Below are positions 16,162-24,458 of a stretch of DNA of 64,000 nucleotides, in pieces (position 1 is the stretch's first letter; every line of letters starts with the position of its first letter). Origin of the DNA: Chryseobacterium sp. ON_d1 (GTDB taxonomy: Bacteria > Bacteroidota > Bacteroidia > Flavobacteriales > Weeksellaceae); contig NZ_BJTC01000006.1 of the NCBI RefSeq assembly GCF_006829085.1, positions 275,265 through 339,264 of the forward strand, read 5' to 3'. The notes below the pieces were generated by a model that was not told where the DNA came from, searched no databases, and saw only the letters and a list, made by a program, of their open reading frames with translations. The position numbers and the translations under genes are program-made.

Positions 16162-16206
16162 AATATTTTTCTAAGATTTTATCTTTTACTTTTTAGCCTT
16201 TTGTAT

Positions 16207-17751
16207 TTATTTTCTTTTTAAATCCAGGTCATCAAAATCAAAACTGAAATCCGTCACATCAGAAACAGCCTTCAATCTTGCAGATTCTGCTTTCCCGTTT
16301 TCATCATAGTTGAAAATAATATAAGCATCCGCATCATAACTTCTGTCATCCCATTTAATAATAAAAGAATTATTGGAGTAAGGAAGCAGTTCTCCTTTTA
16401 ATCTCGGAGAGTTTTTACATGAAATTCTGTACGTATTACCCTGCTGTGTAATTTCTACATCACCAAACCAAACATCATTGTATGTTCCTACAAACTGTTC
16501 TGCTTTTGGCTGAAGACCTTTCTCTTTCTTAAAAGATTCTGATTTTGCAAAAGCATCTTTCTTCTGCTTATCAAATTCAGCTTCCATTTTAGACATTCTC
16601 TCGCCATATGTTTTCAGCCAGTTTCTGTCGGCTATCCCAAGGTAAGAATCTTTCACGGTATTGGTAATCGTATTGAAAGCGGCCCCGGATTGCTGGTTGG
16701 TCAGTACAACAATTCCCAGTTTCATATCCGGTATTAAAGTAAACTGTGTAACTGTTCCGATTAACCCTCCGGTATGCTGTACCTGCTTGTGTCCTTTAAC
16801 ATCACTCAGGAACCAGCCTAAGCCGTATCCATAGAAACTCGTATCATAAGGATTCTTCGCTGCCACCCTATCTGGAATCTGTAAGCTCCAAAGCTGTTGG
16901 GCATTTTTATCAGAAACCAGTTTTTTTCCGTCTTTAGTCGTAAAATTATTTAAGAGACATTCTGCCCAGGTGGTCATGTCTTTAATATTACTCATAATTC
17001 CGCCGGCTGCATTGGCTGTTTCATTCCAGTCATGAGGAACGGCGATTGCTTTTCCATCTACAGGTGCATGGGCATCAATTTTATTGGCTACCGCTTTTGC
17101 TCTGTTGTAGCTTCCAAAACTTGAAGTCATTCCTACAGGTTTCATGATTCTCTGCTCAATAAATTCTGCCCAGCTTAATCCGGAAACTCTGTGAATGACT
17201 TCTCCGGCTACAATAAACATGATATTGTTATAATCCAGTTTTGTTCTGAACGGATTCTCCGGTTTCAGATATCTCACATTACGAACAATATCATTAACGG
17301 TTAAGCTCCCTCCTTCCGGAAAAAACATCAGATCTCCCTGCCCAAGTCCTAATCCGGCTCTGTGTGTGATAAGGTCTTTGATTGTAACATTTTGTGATAC
17401 GTACGGATCATACATTTGGAACTCAGGAATATATTTTGAAACTTTATCATCCCAGTTTAATTTTCCTTCATCTGCCAAAATAGCTAATGCTGTACATGTA
17501 AAACCTTTAGAATTGGAAGCAATTCCTACTAAAGTGTTATCATCCATAGGCTGCCTGGAAGTGAGTGAACGTACACCAAACCCTTTGGAATAGATCATTT
17601 TTCCATCTTTTACGATTCCTACTGACATTCCTGGTACATCAAAGGTTTTCAGGGTGTTTTGGATCAGCTCGTCCAGCTTTTTTTCTTCAACCTGCGCATT
17701 GGCCAGTCCTACGGTCAAAAGAAAAATGAAAAAAGAAAGTTTCTGTTTCAT
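16207..17751 (-). CDS. Serine hydrolase of the class C beta-lactamase/penicillin-binding family
   Basis: 514 residues with signal peptide (cut after GLANA). Catalytic motifs are in order: S79-N-S-K82 (SxxK), Y174-N-N176 (YxN) and H326-T-G-G329 in place of KTG, as in esterases and D-amino-acid peptidases of this family. A C-terminal domain (about 400-514, with WFGDVEITQQGNTYRIS) is the DUF3471-type beta domain. It may act on peptidoglycan peptides or on ester/amide substrates in the periplasm; the HTGG motif makes true beta-lactamase activity less likely. It is a single gene. Confidence 0.9.
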   Translation of the reverse strand: MKQKLSFFIFLLTVGLANAQVEEKKLDELIQNTLKTFDVPGMSVGIVKDGKMIYSKGFGVRSLTSRQPMDDNTLVGIASNSKGFTCTALAILADEGKLNWDDKVSKYIPEFQMYDPYVSQNVTIKDLITHRAGLGLGQGDLMFFPEGGSLTVNDIVRNVRYLKPENPFRTKLDYNNIMFIVAGEVIHRVSGLSWAEFIEQRIMKPVGMTSSFGSYNRAKAVANKIDAHAPVDGKAIAVPHDWNETANAAGGIMSNIKDMTTWAECLLNNFTTKDGKKLVSDKNAQQLWSLQIPDRVAAKNPYDTSFYGYGLGWFLSDVKGHKQVQHTGGLIGTVTQFTLIPDMKLGIVVLTNQQSGAAFNTITNTVKDSYLGIADRNWLKTYGERMSKMEAEFDKQKKDAFAKSESFKKEKGLQPKAEQFVGTYNDVWFGDVEITQQGNTYRISCKNSPRLKGELLPYSNNSFIIKWDDRSYDADAYIIFNYDENGKAESARLKAVSDVTDFSFDFDDLDLKRK

Positions 17752-17839
17752 TGTTTATTTTAATTTTCCCAAATTTACTAAATATTAAGCGATGCTAATT
17801 TTAGCAGTGTTAAAACTTTACGATAAATCAGTTGTCTTC

Positions 17840-18304
17840 ATGAAAAAGCCTATTTCTATCTGTATTTTCTCTCTTCTTATGACCTGCGGTATAAAAGCTC
17901 AGGACAGAACTGCCAATCCTTTACTTTTACAGACCTGGAATCTCAATAAAATGGATACTTATATTTATACTTATGAGAAACAGGATGGTTTTGAGGCCAG
18001 AAGAGAGGGGCTCAGATTTCAGAAAAATGGAAAAATTACAGGAAATCTGATTAAATCCACATTAAAATATGATGCTCTTGAAGAGCCCGTTATTAAAAAT
18101 GAAAAAGCTGACCGTTATATCGGGAGCTGGAAAAAAGCTTCAGATTCTACAGTAACCATAGTATTCCCATCCAATACGAATATGACCGGAACTTTTATTA
18201 TATCAAAGCTTACTGAGAACCAGCTGAAGCTAAAAAAAGTTTTCAGTGCAGATATAGAAAAGAAAATGGATTCCATCAGAAAAACAAAAAATATCACTGA
18301 ATAA
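17840..18304 (+). CDS. Secreted protein of unknown function (lipocalin-like size)
   Basis: 154 residues. Signal peptide MKKPISICIFSLLMTCGIKAQ. The mature part (LLLQTWNLNKMDTY, GLRFQKNGKIT, YIGSWKKASDSTVTIVFP) alternates strands in the way of small lipocalin-like beta barrels often seen in Bacteroidota, but no family is certain. ATG 17840 is chosen since the upstream frame extension (from 17792) would bury the signal peptide. No RNA or operon partner evident. Confidence 0.7.
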   Translation: MKKPISICIFSLLMTCGIKAQDRTANPLLLQTWNLNKMDTYIYTYEKQDGFEARREGLRFQKNGKITGNLIKSTLKYDALEEPVIKNEKADRYIGSWKKASDSTVTIVFPSNTNMTGTFIISKLTENQLKLKKVFSADIEKKMDSIRKTKNITE

Positions 18305-18333
18305 GATCCCGGCTCAGTTTATGAAAGCTTATC

Positions 18334-18341
18334 TATATTTG
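18334..18341 (+). promoter_or_regulatory. -7 element for the 18362-19308 operon
   Basis: TATATTTG, an exact TAnnTTTG match, 20 nt before the ATG at 18362. No TTG at usual distance. Confidence 0.55.
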
Positions 18342-18361
18342 CAATCTAAAAAAATAGTAAA

Positions 18362-18811
18362 ATGACATTAAACAGATTATTGGCTTTCTTCTTACTGATG
18401 ATAAGCTGTAATTTATATTTTTCCCAGGACGTCACCATCAAAGATGATAAAGTTTTACTGGATGGGAAACAGATCCTGAAAGCCGAAAAAATCAATGTGG
18501 CACAGTATTCTTTTTTCTCCATGAAAGACGATGAAGAAATTCTTCTTTACCGGTATATGGATAATGAAACCCCGCGGTACGTAAGTGATGATTATTTTAT
18601 CCTGAATTTCCTGACGGAAAAAACCAAAGTAGAATCTACGGATTTAGGCAAAATCTCTAATTTTATGAATTCCAAAAAAGGAATGGAAAAGCTGGTAAAA
18701 TGGCTATTGAAAGAAAGAGTAATCAATCATGACGGAGAATTAAATCCGGACCGTCTGGCTGTGTTCAAAGATAAATACCACGAAAACATTACTGAAAGAA
18801 CCCTTAGATAA
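18362..18811 (+). CDS. Small secreted protein, function unknown
   Basis: 149 residues with an N-terminal signal (hydrophobic stretch ending NLYFSQ). The mature region begins VTIKDDKVLLDGKQILKAEK, a strand-turn-strand pattern, and the C-terminal half is helical and charged (MEKLVKWLLKER). No motif recognised. Its stop codon shares one base with the start of the YfcE-like phosphoesterase gene (TAATG), so the two are cotranscribed and probably coupled. Confidence 0.72.
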   Translation: MTLNRLLAFFLLMISCNLYFSQDVTIKDDKVLLDGKQILKAEKINVAQYSFFSMKDDEEILLYRYMDNETPRYVSDDYFILNFLTEKTKVESTDLGKISNFMNSKKGMEKLVKWLLKERVINHDGELNPDRLAVFKDKYHENITERTLR

Positions 18812-19308
18812 TGACAAAAGTTCTTCTTCTTTCCGATTCCCATTCTTATATTGACGACCGCATTCTTGAATATGCTTCTCAGGCCGATGAAGTATGGCAT
18901 TGTGGAGATTTCGGGAGTCTTGATGTGATTGAACAGCTGGAAAAGATTAAACCTCTGAAGGGAGTTTACGGAAATATTGACCATGCTAAAATACAAGCAG
19001 AATTTCCTGAAGTGAATCGTTTTTTTTGTGAAAAACTGGAAGTTCTGATGATCCATATAGGAGGTTATCCCGGAAAGTATTCTCCACTCGCGAAAAAAGA
19101 AATTTCAGAAAAGGCTCCGAAATTATTTATTTCAGGGCATTCACATATTCTGAAAGCAATGTATGATGAGAAAAACAAGCTTCTCCATCTGAATCCCGGT
19201 GCCTGCGGAAAACAGGGCTGGCATAAAGTAAGAACAATGATGCGTTTTGCAGTGGATGGTGAGGAAATCAAGGATCTGGAAGTTATTGAATTGGGACCAA
19301 GAGCCTGA
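18811..19308 (+). CDS. YfcE/MJ0936-type metallophosphoesterase
   Basis: 165 residues, normal for the family. Metal-binding motifs: LLLSDSHSYID (D, H), VWHCGDFGSLD (GD), VYGNIDH (GNxD), MIHIGGYPG and FISGHSHILK (GHSH). Family members are cytoplasmic phosphodiesterases of uncertain natural substrate. Second gene of the pair starting at 18362. Confidence 0.92.
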   Translation: MTKVLLLSDSHSYIDDRILEYASQADEVWHCGDFGSLDVIEQLEKIKPLKGVYGNIDHAKIQAEFPEVNRFFCEKLEVLMIHIGGYPGKYSPLAKKEISEKAPKLFISGHSHILKAMYDEKNKLLHLNPGACGKQGWHKVRTMMRFAVDGEEIKDLEVIELGPRA

Positions 19309-19371
19309 CGGGATGAGAGGGTTTGAGAATTTGAGAGTTTGTGTTCATCCATTTTACTTTCTACCTTTGCA

Positions 19372-19379
19372 GAAATATT
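19372..19379 (+). promoter_or_regulatory. -7 element for the Smr gene
   Basis: TACCTTTG, exact TAnnTTTG; the ATG at 19403 follows 23 nt downstream, supporting that start over the longer open frame from 19247. Confidence 0.55.
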
Positions 19380-19402
19380 GGTTCAGAAAGGCCTTAAAAA
19401 TT

Positions 19403-19897
19403 ATGAAGATCGGCGATAAGGTTTCGGTAGTAGATGAAGATTTAAGCGGGGTAATTACTTCCGTAAAGGGGAATATTGTTGTTTTTAAAGATGAATATGG
19501 TTTTACTCATCAATATCCGAAAGAAAAAATGGTTCCTAAAAATGCTGATCTGTATGAAAATATCAGAATAGTAAAAAAAGCAGAGCCTAAAAAAATTATT
19601 TCCAAGAAACATCAGAAAAATCATTTGGTTTTAGATCTGCATTTTCATAATTTGGTAAAGAATCCCAATGACTATGACAGCTTTGAAAGATTGTTTATTC
19701 AAAAGGAAAAACTGATCGAAGTGATTGAATTCTGCAGAAAAAACAACCTCAAGAGGCTGGAAATTGTGCATGGTATTGGTGATGGCACTTTACAGCGTAT
19801 GGTTCGTGATGTGTTGGAAAGCCAGCTCAATATTGATTTTTATAATAAGGAAATACTTCACCATCAATCAGGTGCGGTAATGGTAGAATTTCACTAA
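19403..19897 (+). CDS. Smr/MutS2-type domain protein
   Basis: 164 residues. The N-terminal about 65 residues form a KOW/SH3-like beta domain (MKIGDKVSVVDEDLSGVI) such as occurs in MutS2 tails and DUF2027 proteins. Residues about 75-164 are a Smr domain: LDLHFHNL (LDxH motif), then LEIVHGIGDGTLQRMVRD (HGxG motif), the usual nicking-endonuclease or RNA-cleaving residues. It is a standalone Smr protein that could act in DNA repair or ribosome rescue. Start set by the promoter at 19372; the longer frame overlaps the upstream gene without need. Confidence 0.88.
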   Translation: MKIGDKVSVVDEDLSGVITSVKGNIVVFKDEYGFTHQYPKEKMVPKNADLYENIRIVKKAEPKKIISKKHQKNHLVLDLHFHNLVKNPNDYDSFERLFIQKEKLIEVIEFCRKNNLKRLEIVHGIGDGTLQRMVRDVLESQLNIDFYNKEILHHQSGAVMVEFH

Positions 19898-19902
19898 ATT
19901 TG
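19895..19902 (+). promoter_or_regulatory. -7 element for the DUF3822 gene
   Basis: TAAATTTG overlaps the stop codon of the Smr gene and lies 13 nt before the ATG at 19916. Confidence 0.5.
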
Positions 19903-19915
19903 CAGGAATTGAAAT

Positions 19916-20632
19916 ATGAACGTACTTAATTTACTTTTTACCAAAGACGGATTGATCTGCCAGATTGTTAAAAACAAAAACATTCTGGAGGAAAAATCTT
20001 ATTTCGTTACTGAAGAGACACCAGCCAATCTTATTGAACAGAAGCTGGACGAAGTTCTTATCAAGCAGCGTTATGAAGAAATCCATGTGATTTCGGCATT
20101 CAACCATTTTACCCTGATGCCAGAAGGTTTTTCTGAACATGATGCAGGATTTGATTTAATTGCCTTTAATGCTCCTGCTGACAGGGAAAAAGAAGAACTG
20201 ATGCTCTCCATCAACAAAAAATTCAATATTCAGTTTTATTATACTTTCCCGAAAAGCTATTATAAAAAAATAAAAGAACTGGCTATACCTGCTCATTTTA
20301 ACTTCTCCGGTGAAAAGTTTTTAAGCTCGATCAATAATAAAACCACTAAAGAAATTCACATCAACCTTTATCATAATCAATGCGAATTTTTTGCAATTGA
20401 TAATAAGAAAATCATTCTTTATAATAACCTGGATGTGAATTCGGAAGTGGATTTTCTTTATTTTATCATGTTTACCTTAAGCAAAATCGGTTTCGGAATC
20501 AATGAGACCAGCTTTTATGCATATGGAGAAACAACGGAAAATGAAACCTTTATTTCCGAACTTCAGAAGTTTGTTAAAAACTTAAAAATTGTTTTTGACA
20601 ATATTCCCAACAAAAATTTTATACTTAATTAG
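19916..20632 (+). CDS. DUF3822 family protein
   Basis: 238 residues, no signal peptide. The sequence matches the DUF3822 family of Bacteroidota by its opening (NVLNLLFTKDGLICQIV) and FNHFTLMPEGF; the two halves look like tandem actin/ASKHA-type ATPase-like lobes, which is my inference. It lies 79 nt upstream of rsmD on the same strand, an arrangement I associate with related genomes, suggesting a role near ribosome maturation, unproven. Confidence 0.82.
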   Translation: MNVLNLLFTKDGLICQIVKNKNILEEKSYFVTEETPANLIEQKLDEVLIKQRYEEIHVISAFNHFTLMPEGFSEHDAGFDLIAFNAPADREKEELMLSINKKFNIQFYYTFPKSYYKKIKELAIPAHFNFSGEKFLSSINNKTTKEIHINLYHNQCEFFAIDNKKIILYNNLDVNSEVDFLYFIMFTLSKIGFGINETSFYAYGETTENETFISELQKFVKNLKIVFDNIPNKNFILN

Positions 20633-20711
20633 GTTGCAGGCCGCAGGAAATAGCAATTAAAACATATTCACCTGCCACCTAAAATCTATTACCCTAAACC
20701 GTAACAACAAT

Positions 20712-21284
20712 ATGTTCAGAATAATATCAGGCAAATGGAAAGCCAAAAAAATTGCCGCTCCCAAGAACTTTGAAGTAAGGCCTACAACTGATTTTGCAAA
20801 AGAGGCTTTATTCAGCATTCTGGAAAACAAATATGATATGCAGTCGATCTCTGTGCTCGATCTTTTTGCAGGAATTGGCTCTATCACTCTTGAATTTGCT
20901 TCCAGAGGATGCCAGAATATTACTTCTGTGGAAATGAACCCAAAGCATACAGCATTTATCAATACTACTGCTTCTGAGCTTGATATGGCACTACAGATCA
21001 ATGTGCAGAGAGGTGATGTATTTGACTGGCTTAAAAAATTCAGAAATAAAAAATCATTTGAGATTGTATTCTCCGATGCTCCTTTCGAAATGGAAGAAAA
21101 AAAGTATCACGAACTGATTTCTCTGGTTTTAAACAATAAATATCTGAAAGAAAACGGAGTCCTTATTGTAGAACACCAAAGCCGTATGAAATTTGATCAC
21201 CCGAATTTAATTGACACCCGAAAATACGGAAACGTAAGCTTCAGTTTTTTTGAACCGAATAAAGAAGATAATCAGGAACTTTAA
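20712..21284 (+). CDS. rsmD: RsmD-type 16S rRNA guanine-N2 methyltransferase
   Basis: 190 residues, normal. Rossmann methyltransferase with SAM motif VLDLFAGIGSITLEFASRG, acidic loop VEMNPKH and N-terminal FRIISGKWKAKKI and VRPTTDFAKEALF, all RsmD-specific, predicting methylation of G966 of 16S rRNA. Motif IV, usually DPPY/F, reads SDAPF here (Pro replaced by Ala). The last 4 nt overlap the 3' end of the convergent hxlR gene. Confidence 0.93.
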   Translation: MFRIISGKWKAKKIAAPKNFEVRPTTDFAKEALFSILENKYDMQSISVLDLFAGIGSITLEFASRGCQNITSVEMNPKHTAFINTTASELDMALQINVQRGDVFDWLKKFRNKKSFEIVFSDAPFEMEEKKYHELISLVLNNKYLKENGVLIVEHQSRMKFDHPNLIDTRKYGNVSFSFFEPNKEDNQEL

Positions 21285-21628
21285 TTCCTGATTATTTTTT
21301 TTGAAATGACCGGAGCTTCCTCACCCCATTTTGTAATGGCCTCCAGAACGGGTAATAAAGTTTTTCCAAAAGAGGTTAATTCATACTCAACGACTAAAGG
21401 AGGTTTCTCTGTAAAAACTTTTCTGTCAACAATTCCATCTTCTTCCAGCTGTTTCAGCTGTAAGCTTAACGTTCTTTCTGTAATCGTAGGAATTGACTTC
21501 CTCAGTTCGTTATATCGCTTGGCACCATCAATCAGGTGATGTAAAATTACTGCCTTCCATTTCCCACCTATAAATTTCATGGTAACACTGGTACAGCAGG
21601 GATAGGATTTATTATCTATGGTATACAT
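21281..21628 (-). CDS. HxlR-family transcriptional regulator
   Basis: 115 residues: a single winged helix-turn-helix (FIGGKWKAVILHHLIDG, then RYNELRKSIPTITERTLSLQ as recognition region, and wing EDGIVDRKVF). Two adjacent cysteines (YPCCTSV, C11/C12) near the N-terminus are a plausible redox switch, as in other HxlR proteins that sense electrophiles. It is divergent from a nitroreductase gene with a matched inverted repeat abutting both starts, so it probably represses both. Confidence 0.92.
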   Translation of the reverse strand: MYTIDNKSYPCCTSVTMKFIGGKWKAVILHHLIDGAKRYNELRKSIPTITERTLSLQLKQLEEDGIVDRKVFTEKPPLVVEYELTSFGKTLLPVLEAITKWGEEAPVISKKIIRN

Positions 21629-21710
21629 TTTTATACTATCATTTTTTACCGTTATTGCAAAGTTAGGAAACTTAAATTAATTTTGTAACTATAAAAATGA
21701 TAGTATAAAA
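21629..21710. promoter_or_regulatory. Paired 18-bp inverted repeat and divergent promoters (HxlR operator region)
   Basis: TTTTATACTATCATTTTT (21629-21646) and its exact complement AAAAATGATAGTATAAAA (21693-21710) flank a 46-nt centre and touch both start codons. In the centre lie back-to-back -7 elements: minus TAACTTTG (21665-21658) and plus TAATTTTG (21678-21685, with TTG at 21655-21657). Each half-site therefore sits just downstream of one promoter. Confidence 0.75.
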
Positions 21711-21712
21711 TT

Positions 21713-22312
21713 ATGAACTTTTTAGACCAAATGAAAAAAAGGTATACCGTAAAAAAGTATAACCCACAAGGAAAAATCACTGAAGAGAAAGTTGCAGAAC
21801 TTAAAGAAATTTTACATCTCAGTCCATCTTCTATCAACAGTCAGCCGTGGAACTTTGTCTTTGTGAATGATCCTGAACAGAAGAAACGACTGGGAGAAAA
21901 GTCCTATTTTAATAAGGAAAAAGTGTTGCAAAGCAGCCATATTATTGTCTTTCAGGTAATCAAAGATGTAGAGAATTTTGAAAAACAAATAGAAGAAAAT
22001 CTTCCGGAAGGTGCTGTTAATTATTACCACACTATGGTAAAGCCTAAGGGAGAAGAAGCTGTAAAATCATGGTTGAGGCATCAGGTGTACCTGTCATTAG
22101 GTGTACTTTTATCTGCCTGTGCAGCGATGGGAATAGATTCTACTCCTATGGAGGGAATTGAGCCTGAAGGATATGATGCAGTTCTGAATAATGGGAAATA
22201 TGAGACGTTGTTTGCTGTGGTTATCGGGGAAAGAGATGAAACGGATGCTAATCAGCCTAAATTCAATCCAAAGAAGAGACTGAAAGCTGAAAAAGTAATT
22301 GTGGAGGCATAG
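21713..22312 (+). CDS. Nitroreductase family NAD(P)H oxidoreductase (NfsB-like)
   Basis: 199 residues. FMN-binding nitroreductase features: MKKRYTVKKYNPQGKITEEK (KRxTVKxY), LSPSSINSQPWNFVFV (phosphate/FMN loop), and GIDSTPMEGIEPEGYDAVL typical of NfsB. The enzyme reduces nitro compounds, quinones or electrophiles in the cytoplasm. Its promoter region shares an operator with the divergent hxlR, the usual arrangement for stress-inducible flavin reductases. Confidence 0.93.
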   Translation: MNFLDQMKKRYTVKKYNPQGKITEEKVAELKEILHLSPSSINSQPWNFVFVNDPEQKKRLGEKSYFNKEKVLQSSHIIVFQVIKDVENFEKQIEENLPEGAVNYYHTMVKPKGEEAVKSWLRHQVYLSLGVLLSACAAMGIDSTPMEGIEPEGYDAVLNNGKYETLFAVVIGERDETDANQPKFNPKKRLKAEKVIVEA

Positions 22313-22355
22313 TAATAACACGAATTTCACAAATTATTTCACCAATGACACTAAT

Positions 22356-22390
22356 AAAAAAGTCTGCGTCAATATGAGGCAGACTTTTTT
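22356..22390. terminator. Bidirectional terminator between nitroreductase and murI
   Basis: AAAAAAGTCTGC with GCAGACTTTTTT, 12-bp stem, 11-nt loop. Confidence 0.85.
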
Positions 22391-22392
22391 AT

Positions 22393-23223
22393 TTATAGTA
22401 CTTTCAATTCTAAATCAATTGTTTTTCCGAAGAATTTCTTAGAGATTTTTTCAAAATTCTTGGTAAGATCCGAAAGGTAGAAATGATAATTCGGTTTGGG
22501 GTTGTTATCATTTAAAAGATTGTATTTATCCAGGATAATCTTCAGATGATTGGCAACAATATTCGGAGAATCAATTACGCGGACTCTGTTTCCGTAATAC
22601 TGTTTAATTTCATCAATTAAAAGAGGATAATGGGTACAACCCAGAATCAATGTTTCAATATTTTTTAATTTACTGTTGCTTAAATAATTATAGATGATAG
22701 CATGGGTGATCGGATGATTTTTAAATCCTTCTTCAATGGCAGGAACCAGCAATGGGGTAGCCAGCTCATCCACTTTGATCCATTTATTATGTTTACGGAT
22801 ACTCTTTTTATACAGCCCGGAATTCACAGTCGCTTTAGTAGCAATAACACCAACATTATTATGGATCTCGTAAGATACTTTTTCAGCAACCGGATTGATA
22901 ACGTCTATCACAGGAACTCTTCCTGCAACAGACTGCATTACTTCATTCAATGCATTAGCCGTTGCTGTATTACATGCAATGACAATCGCCTTACAGTTCT
23001 GCTCCAGAAGAAAATTGGTGATTTTTGTAGAATATTCAATGATGGCTTCCTTGGACTTCTCTCCGTAAGGAAGGTGTTTGGTATCTCCAAAGTAGATCAG
23101 GTCTTCATGAGGCAGAAGTCTTTTGATTTCTTTGGCAACGGTAAGACCTCCTACCCCGCTGTCGAAAATTCCGATAGGCTGGCTTGGTGAAAGATGTGAA
23201 TAATCTTGTTTTTTAGTTTTCAA
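22393..23223 (-). CDS. murI: Glutamate racemase
   Basis: 276 residues. IGIFDSGVGGLTV (D21, S22), VIACNTATANAL (catalytic Cys) and LILGCTHYPLL (second catalytic Cys and His) identify a racemase supplying D-glutamate for peptidoglycan. No ATG is available: the longest frame begins at TTG 23244, but that codon overlaps an exact -7 box (23242-23249), so TTG at 23223 (giving MKTKKQDYS) is chosen. Confidence 0.95.
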   Translation of the reverse strand: MKTKKQDYSHLSPSQPIGIFDSGVGGLTVAKEIKRLLPHEDLIYFGDTKHLPYGEKSKEAIIEYSTKITNFLLEQNCKAIVIACNTATANALNEVMQSVAGRVPVIDVINPVAEKVSYEIHNNVGVIATKATVNSGLYKKSIRKHNKWIKVDELATPLLVPAIEEGFKNHPITHAIIYNYLSNSKLKNIETLILGCTHYPLLIDEIKQYYGNRVRVIDSPNIVANHLKIILDKYNLLNDNNPKPNYHFYLSDLTKNFEKISKKFFGKTIDLELKVL

Positions 23224-23241
23224 GTGAGCTGAAATTTTATA

Positions 23242-23249
23242 CAAAAATA
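23242..23249 (-). promoter_or_regulatory. -7 element for murI
   Basis: Minus-strand TATTTTTG, exact TAnnTTTG; the transcript start would be near 23235, about 12 nt before the TTG start at 23223. Confidence 0.5.
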
Positions 23250-23282
23250 GTGAATTTATGGTATATCATATACATCAAAATA

Positions 23283-24407
23283 CTATACAATAAATAAATC
23301 TGAAGCAATTCCATCTGCCATAAACCAATGTTTTTCAGGAATTTTCAAATGTCCGTTTTCAGTGATTAAAATACCTTCTTCCAATTTCGGTTTGATCTCT
23401 GTCTGAAAATGCTCCAGCACTCTGTCTGAAAATTTACTTTTTAAGCTGGTGAGATCTACTCCCCAAATGGTGCGTAAACCAATCATAATCATTTCATTAA
23501 ACTGATCTTCCTGGGAAAGAATTTCTTCTTCTTTGGCTAACAATTTATCATTAAGCTTTTTAATATACTGCTGATTATTGGCCACATTCCAGCTTCTGAT
23601 ATCAAATCCGTTATAAGAATGCGCAGAAGGTCCTATTCCCAAGTATTCACGGTATTTCCAATAAGAAGAATTGTGCCGCGAATAGAAACCGGGTTTTGCG
23701 AAATTGGAAACTTCATAATGTTCAAAGCCATGATCTTTTAAAAAGTCTGATAAATAATAGAATTCCCTGTTTTGCTCTTCTTCCTTCGGACTTTTTATCT
23801 TCCCTTTTGCAATCCAGTTTTCCAAAGCTGTTTTAGGTTCTACTGTCAGGGCATATGACGAAATATGAGGCACTTCCAAAGCAATGGCTTTATTCAGATT
23901 TTCTTTCCAGATCTCAAAATTGGAAGTAGGTGAACCATAGATCAGATCAATACTCAGATTTTCAAAACCGAAATCCTGAGCCCGTTTGATAGAGCTTTCT
24001 GCTTCAGAAGCACTGTGAGCCCTGTTCATGAGTTTCAGGTCATCTTCAAAAAAACTCTGAGTACCAATGGACAGTCTGTTCACTGAAGTTCCTGAAAGCT
24101 GTTTCAAGAAGTTTTTATCCAGATCATCAGGATTGGCCTCCAGTGTAATTTCAATATCTTTTTCAAAGCTGAAATAGCGCAATACTTCATCGATTAAAGA
24201 ACTTATTTCATCCACGGAAAGAATAGAAGGGGTTCCCCCTCCGAAATACAGGGATTTCAGCGTTCTGTCCTGCAATTCATCTTTCCTGAGTAGTATTTCA
24301 GTTTTCATGGCACGAAGCATTTCATCCTTGAAATTCAAAGATGTTGAAAAGTGAAAATTACAGTAACTGCATTTCTGCTTACAGAACGGAATGTGAATGT
24401 ATATCAT
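23283..24407 (-). CDS. hemW: Radical SAM protein HemW (coproporphyrinogen III oxidase-like)
   Basis: 374 residues. MIYIHIPFCKQKCSYCNFHF carries the [4Fe-4S] CxxxCxxC motif (C9, C13, C16); GGGTPSIL, EANPDDL and RLSIGTQSF are the HemN/HemW radical SAM signatures. It lacks the N-terminal extension of true HemN, so a heme chaperone role (HemW) is favoured. A stem-loop with its U-run ends exactly at the ATG (see 24408-24435). Confidence 0.94.
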   Translation of the reverse strand: MIYIHIPFCKQKCSYCNFHFSTSLNFKDEMLRAMKTEILLRKDELQDRTLKSLYFGGGTPSILSVDEISSLIDEVLRYFSFEKDIEITLEANPDDLDKNFLKQLSGTSVNRLSIGTQSFFEDDLKLMNRAHSASEAESSIKRAQDFGFENLSIDLIYGSPTSNFEIWKENLNKAIALEVPHISSYALTVEPKTALENWIAKGKIKSPKEEEQNREFYYLSDFLKDHGFEHYEVSNFAKPGFYSRHNSSYWKYREYLGIGPSAHSYNGFDIRSWNVANNQQYIKKLNDKLLAKEEEILSQEDQFNEMIMIGLRTIWGVDLTSLKSKFSDRVLEHFQTEIKPKLEEGILITENGHLKIPEKHWFMADGIASDLFIV

Positions 24408-24435
24408 AAAAAAAGCTCTGAAATTTTTCAGAGCT
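24408..24435 (-). terminator. Terminator of the PorP-like gene, U-run abutting the hemW AUG
   Basis: AGCTCTGAA with TTCAGAGCT (9-bp stem, 4-nt loop) followed on the minus strand by a T-run that runs directly into the hemW ATG at 24407. It may be a plain terminator or a leader attenuator for hemW. Confidence 0.75.
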
Positions 24436-24458
24436 CAAATTTATTTAAATTAAATTGA

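Noticed and set aside
16207..17751. A true AmpC beta-lactamase
   Set aside because: KTG is replaced by HTGG and a DUF3471-type domain is appended; fits esterase/peptidase relatives better.
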